7,140 nucleotides of DNA from Caulobacter sp. (GTDB lineage: Bacteria > Pseudomonadota > Alphaproteobacteria > Caulobacterales > Caulobacteraceae). Numbering within the stretch: the stretch's first letter is position 1; each line of letters begins with the position of its first letter. Made by a program: the position numbers and the translations under genes. Positions 6,650 to 7,140 of this stretch are shown piece after piece. The notes under the pieces are model-generated. The model worked only from the letters and a program-made list of their open reading frames with translations. It was not told the DNA's origin and made no database searches. The stretch spans positions 1 to 7,140 of the forward strand of contig JAQGIN010000506.1 in NCBI GenBank assembly GCA_028291125.1, given 5' to 3'.

Positions 6650-6743
6650 CATCATCCCCGCGAAGGCGGGGACCCAGGCGTTTTATCGTCGAGCGCCTGG
6701 GGTTTCAGAAAAAGCCTGGATCCCCGCTTTCGCGGGGATGATG
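6650..6743. repeat. Inverted pair of REP-like palindromes (mosaic intergenic repeat)
   Basis: Two 30-bp arms, 6650-6679 and 6714-6743, are reverse complements at 28 of 30 positions. Each arm carries its own 6-bp hairpin: CCCCGC-GAAG-GCGGGG (6655-6670) and CCCCGC-TTTC-GCGGGG (6721-6736). An internal alternative stem pairs CCCAGGCG (6673-6680) with CGCCTGGG (6694-6701) and competes with the outer pairing. From memory, near-identical CCCCGCGAAGGCGGGG units are common between genes in Caulobacter and sphingomonads. It starts 15 bp after the GH3 stop and ends 17 bp before the GH115 start. In RNA it could act as a processing, stability or attenuation point, though it lacks the U-tract of an intrinsic terminator. 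Confidence 0.85.
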
Positions 6744-6760
6744 GGCCGTGAGGTAGCAGC

Positions 6761-7140
6761 GTGAAAGCATCGTCCCTTAAAGCCGGAATGACGGCCCTGA
6801 TCAGCGCGGCGGCCTTGCTGTCGGCGACGCCGACCCTCGCCGCGCCGGTGGCGGCGCCCCACGTCGTCACCGCCCCGGCGGTGACCGCCTTTCCGCTGAT
6901 CGTCGGCGGCAAGCCGGCGCGGGTGCTGGCCGATCCGACCGATTTCCCCGGCGTGCTGCGGGTGGTGGGCGACCTGCGGTCCGATCTGGCCAAGGTGGCC
7001 GGGCGTGGGACGGCGCCCGGCCACGACGGCCCGACCATCTATGTCGGGGTGATCGGGCGCAACGCGGTGATCGACGGCCTGATCAAGGCCGGCAAGCTCG
7101 ACGTCGGCGGCGTGACCGGCCAGTGGGAGGGTTTCGTCCA
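6761..7140 (+). CDS. GH115 xylan alpha-1,2-glucuronidase, N-terminal part (runs off the window)
   Basis: The first 126 codons of a protein open to the window end. The start is GTG 6761, with GAGG (6750-6753) seven bases upstream. A Sec signal is clear: MKASSLKAG, a hydrophobic core (TALISAAALL), then TPTLA-APVA with likely cleavage near residue 27. The mature N-terminus matches the GH115 pattern as I know it: FPLIVGGKPARVLADPTDFP (44-63), GVLRVVGDLRSDLAKVAG (64-81), TIYVGVIGR (92-100) and a stretch from Ile104 to Val126 including LIKAGKLDVGGVTGQWEGF (107-125). GH115 enzymes remove (4-O-methyl)-D-glucuronic acid from xylan, on both internal and terminal xylose. Family members are usually 800-1000 residues, so most of the gene, including its catalytic residues, lies outside. 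GH67 is the alternative glucuronidase family, but this N-terminus fits GH115 better. The gene completes the logic of the xylan locus. Confidence 0.82.
   Translation, partial: MKASSLKAGMTALISAAALLSATPTLAAPVAAPHVVTAPAVTAFPLIVGGKPARVLADPTDFPGVLRVVGDLRSDLAKVAGRGTAPGHDGPTIYVGVIGRNAVIDGLIKAGKLDVGGVTGQWEGFV

Noticed and set aside
5182..6741. A 519-codon plus-strand frame overlapping GH3, and a 484-codon minus-strand frame (5201-6655)
   Set aside because: Both are alternative frames of the GH3 gene, rich in Arg/Pro/Gly or His/Gly/Asp with no recognisable domain. The GH3 frame carries all expected motifs.
6650..6743. CRISPR array or simple intrinsic terminator
   Set aside because: There are only two copies in inverted orientation, with no regular spacers, so it is not a CRISPR array. 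No U-tract follows the stem, so a standard intrinsic terminator is not supported.
6652..7038. Minus-strand frames across the REP element and the start of GH115
   Set aside because: Their ends translate the repeat itself (the SPRKRGS type of peptide commonly mis-called from such repeats) and the rest is antisense to the GH115 signal peptide and N-terminal domain.
1..7140. Defence system, prophage, toxin-antitoxin or mobile element genes
   Set aside because: I looked for transposase, integrase, nuclease, helicase or antitoxin-like products in all frames and saw none. The window is a coherent carbohydrate-degradation locus with two housekeeping-type genes beside it.

Overview
The window looks like chromosome of a high-GC alphaproteobacterium of the Caulobacter/Phenylobacterium type. 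The grounds are strong G/C preference at third codon positions, Tat-exported glycosidases, a xylose-operator-like palindrome resembling the one I recall from the Caulobacter crescentus xylose promoter, and a mosaic repeat (CCCCGCGAAGGCGGGG) of a kind common between genes in this lineage. The genus is an inference; there is no rRNA or other marker to fix it.

Layout. 1-1011 holds two minus-strand genes unrelated to the rest: an unrecognised 144-residue protein (38-472) and a single-domain CinA/PncC-type NMN amidohydrolase (505-1011). 1012-1143 is a divergent control region with a nested inverted repeat and an operator-like palindrome. From 1144 to the end everything is on the plus strand and encodes exported glycoside hydrolases: GH10 endo-xylanase (1144-2304), GH43 beta-xylosidase/alpha-L-arabinofuranosidase (2307-4004), a 215-bp gap with candidate promoter and operator motifs, GH3 beta-xylosidase or beta-glucosidase (4220-6634), an inverted pair of REP-like palindromes (6650-6743), and the first 126 codons of a GH115 xylan alpha-1,2-glucuronidase (6761 to the window end, incomplete).

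How the genes fit together. The set reads as a glucurono(arabino)xylan utilisation locus. GH10 cuts the xylan backbone, GH115 would remove (4-O-methyl)glucuronic acid branches, GH43 would remove arabinose and/or xylose, and GH3 would cut the remaining short oligosaccharides. All four begin with export signals: GH10 and GH3 look like Tat substrates, GH43 and GH115 like Sec substrates. GH10 and GH43 are 2 bp apart and surely co-transcribed. GH3 and GH115 may be read through from them or have their own promoters. Transporters, a TonB-dependent receptor, regulators and xylose catabolism genes are not in the window.

I found no tRNA, rRNA, CRISPR array, transposase, phage or defence gene. The most interesting parts are regulatory: the xylose-operator-like palindrome before GH10, a different cluster of GGTCT/AGACC motifs before GH3, and the REP pair placed just ahead of the GH115 ribosome binding site.
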